Shown here piece after piece: positions 4,894 to 5,798 of a stretch of 5,798 bases of DNA; position 1 is the first letter of the stretch; the number at the start of each line of letters is the position of its first letter. The notes under the pieces were generated by a model. That model was not told where the DNA came from. It saw only the letters and a program-made list of their open reading frames with translations, and ran no database searches. Source of the DNA: Deltaproteobacteria bacterium (GTDB lineage: Bacteria > Desulfobacterota > Desulfobacteria > Desulfobacterales > B30-G6). The DNA lies in the NCBI GenBank assembly GCA_019313725.1, contig JAFDAT010000237.1:1-5798 (forward strand). The letters are read 5' to 3'. The position numbers and the translations under genes were made by a program.

Positions 4894-5798
4894 ATGGAAG
4901 GTCCGATTGTCATCATTGTGGAACATGCCCGGGGGGAGATCCGGCCGGCCACCTATGAACTGGTGACACTTGCGGAAAAGATCCGGCAAGCCCACCCTGC
5001 CGAAATCGGGGCCGTCATTCTGGGTGATGAAATCGAGGCATGTGCGCAGCAGTTTTCTGCAACCTGGGGGATTCCGGTTACGGCTGTATCCGATCCCCGG
5101 CTTAGGGACTACAATGCTGAACTTTACACGCATGTATTGACCGGTATTCTGACCGGCTTGGAACCGTCATTCGTGTGTATCGCGCATTCATCCCAGGGGT
5201 CGGATTATGCTCCGGGACTGGCTTTGCGATTATCTGCCGCATGTATTGCCGCTGTAGAGGGAATCCGTTGCGGGAACGGCGGCATCCGATTTTCTCGGTC
5301 CATTTACGGCGGTAAAGTACAGGCGGAACTCAAGCCGATGACGGACACAACCCTGTTGACTCTGCAGCCCGGTTCTTTCAAACCTTCCGAACCTTCAGGA
5401 AGTGCCGAAGCCGCGGTCGATATGCATAAGGCTGTTGTCGCGGATCCAAAATTTGGAAGCCTGACCGTGAAACCGGCGCTTTCGGAAGGCATCGACCTGT
5501 CCGAAGCAAAAGTGCTTGTCGCCGCTGGGAGAGGGATCGGGGAGGAGGAAAATCTGGATCTGATCCAGCGCCTGGCCCGGCAGTTTCCCCAATCGGTAAT
5601 GTGTGGTTCGCGACCGATCATTGATGCCGGCTGGATGGAATACAGCCGGCAGGTCGGCATTACCGGCGCCACGGTATCGCCGGCACTCTACATAGCCTGC
5701 GGTGTTTCGGGTGCCGTGCAGCACCTTTCCGGCATGCGTGGTGCGGGATTCGTGGTCTCTATCAACAGTGATCCCGGTGCAGCCATTTTCAATGCATC
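4894..5798 (+). CDS. etfA: Electron transfer flavoprotein, alpha subunit (3' end outside window)
   Basis: The frame is open from ATG 4894 to the window edge: 301 complete codons, with roughly 20-25 residues expected beyond by comparison with usual EtfA lengths. EtfA carries the FAD that receives electrons from acyl-CoA dehydrogenases and forms a heterodimer with EtfB. The N-terminal domain starts MEGPIVIIVEHARGEIRP, with no ferredoxin-like extension. The C-terminal FAD domain is clear. Ser239-Arg240 (GSRPIIDAGW), Gln253 and Thr257 (QVGITGATV), Gln276-His277 (SGAVQHLSGM) and Asn291 (INSDPGAAIF) match human ETF-alpha S248, R249, Q262, T266, Q285, H286 and N300 at a constant offset of nine. Complete FAD contacts suggest a functional protein. 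Gene order etfB-etfA is normal. The start may be translationally coupled to a very small upstream ORF by a TGATG overlap. Confidence 0.93.
   Translation, partial: MEGPIVIIVEHARGEIRPATYELVTLAEKIRQAHPAEIGAVILGDEIEACAQQFSATWGIPVTAVSDPRLRDYNAELYTHVLTGILTGLEPSFVCIAHSSQGSDYAPGLALRLSAACIAAVEGIRCGNGGIRFSRSIYGGKVQAELKPMTDTTLLTLQPGSFKPSEPSGSAEAAVDMHKAVVADPKFGSLTVKPALSEGIDLSEAKVLVAAGRGIGEEENLDLIQRLARQFPQSVMCGSRPIIDAGWMEYSRQVGITGATVSPALYIACGVSGAVQHLSGMRGAGFVVSINSDPGAAIFNA

Noticed and set aside
1..5798. CRISPR array, tRNA, rRNA, riboswitch or insertion sequence
   Set aside because: No regularly spaced repeats, cloverleaf or rRNA-like sequence, or transposase reading frame was seen on either strand.

Overview
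The window looks like chromosomal DNA from an anaerobic bacterium that oxidises fatty acids, most plausibly a Desulfobacterota sulfate reducer (former Deltaproteobacteria). I infer this from the style of the beta-oxidation and ETF proteins and from intergenic repeat-like sequence that resembles what I remember from that group. There is no rRNA or other marker in the window, so the placement is tentative.

Layout, left to right. At the left edge (1-90, minus strand) lies the first part of a VapB-type antitoxin gene that runs off the window. It is divergent from everything else. After a 123-bp spacer comes a plus-strand cluster. First is a 709-codon bifunctional enoyl-CoA hydratase/3-hydroxyacyl-CoA dehydrogenase (fadB/fadJ type, 214-2343). 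A 150-bp gap with an AT-rich inverted repeat follows. Next is a 403-codon thiolase (fadA type, 2494-3705). A 310-bp gap with several dyads and repeat-like blocks separates it from the electron transfer flavoprotein genes etfB (4016-4795) and etfA (4894 to the right edge, cut near its 3' end).

Together the genes encode most of a fatty-acid beta-oxidation cycle. ETF would accept electrons from an acyl-CoA dehydrogenase, which is not in this window. The FadB-like protein would hydrate the enoyl-CoA and oxidise the 3-hydroxyacyl-CoA with NAD+, and the thiolase would release acetyl-CoA. Catalytic residues can be located in all four enzymes. Two departures stand out: Ser replaces the usual active-site Asn in the dehydrogenase domain, and EtfB has an atypical nucleotide-binding loop.

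I do not see a clearly new biological system. The less ordinary material is between genes: a 98-nt nested hairpin that starts in the thiolase stop codon, an imperfect 15-bp inverted repeat between fadB and fadA, an AGCT-rich block, an operator-like dyad ahead of etfB, and a possible tiny ORF overlapping the etfA start as TGATG.
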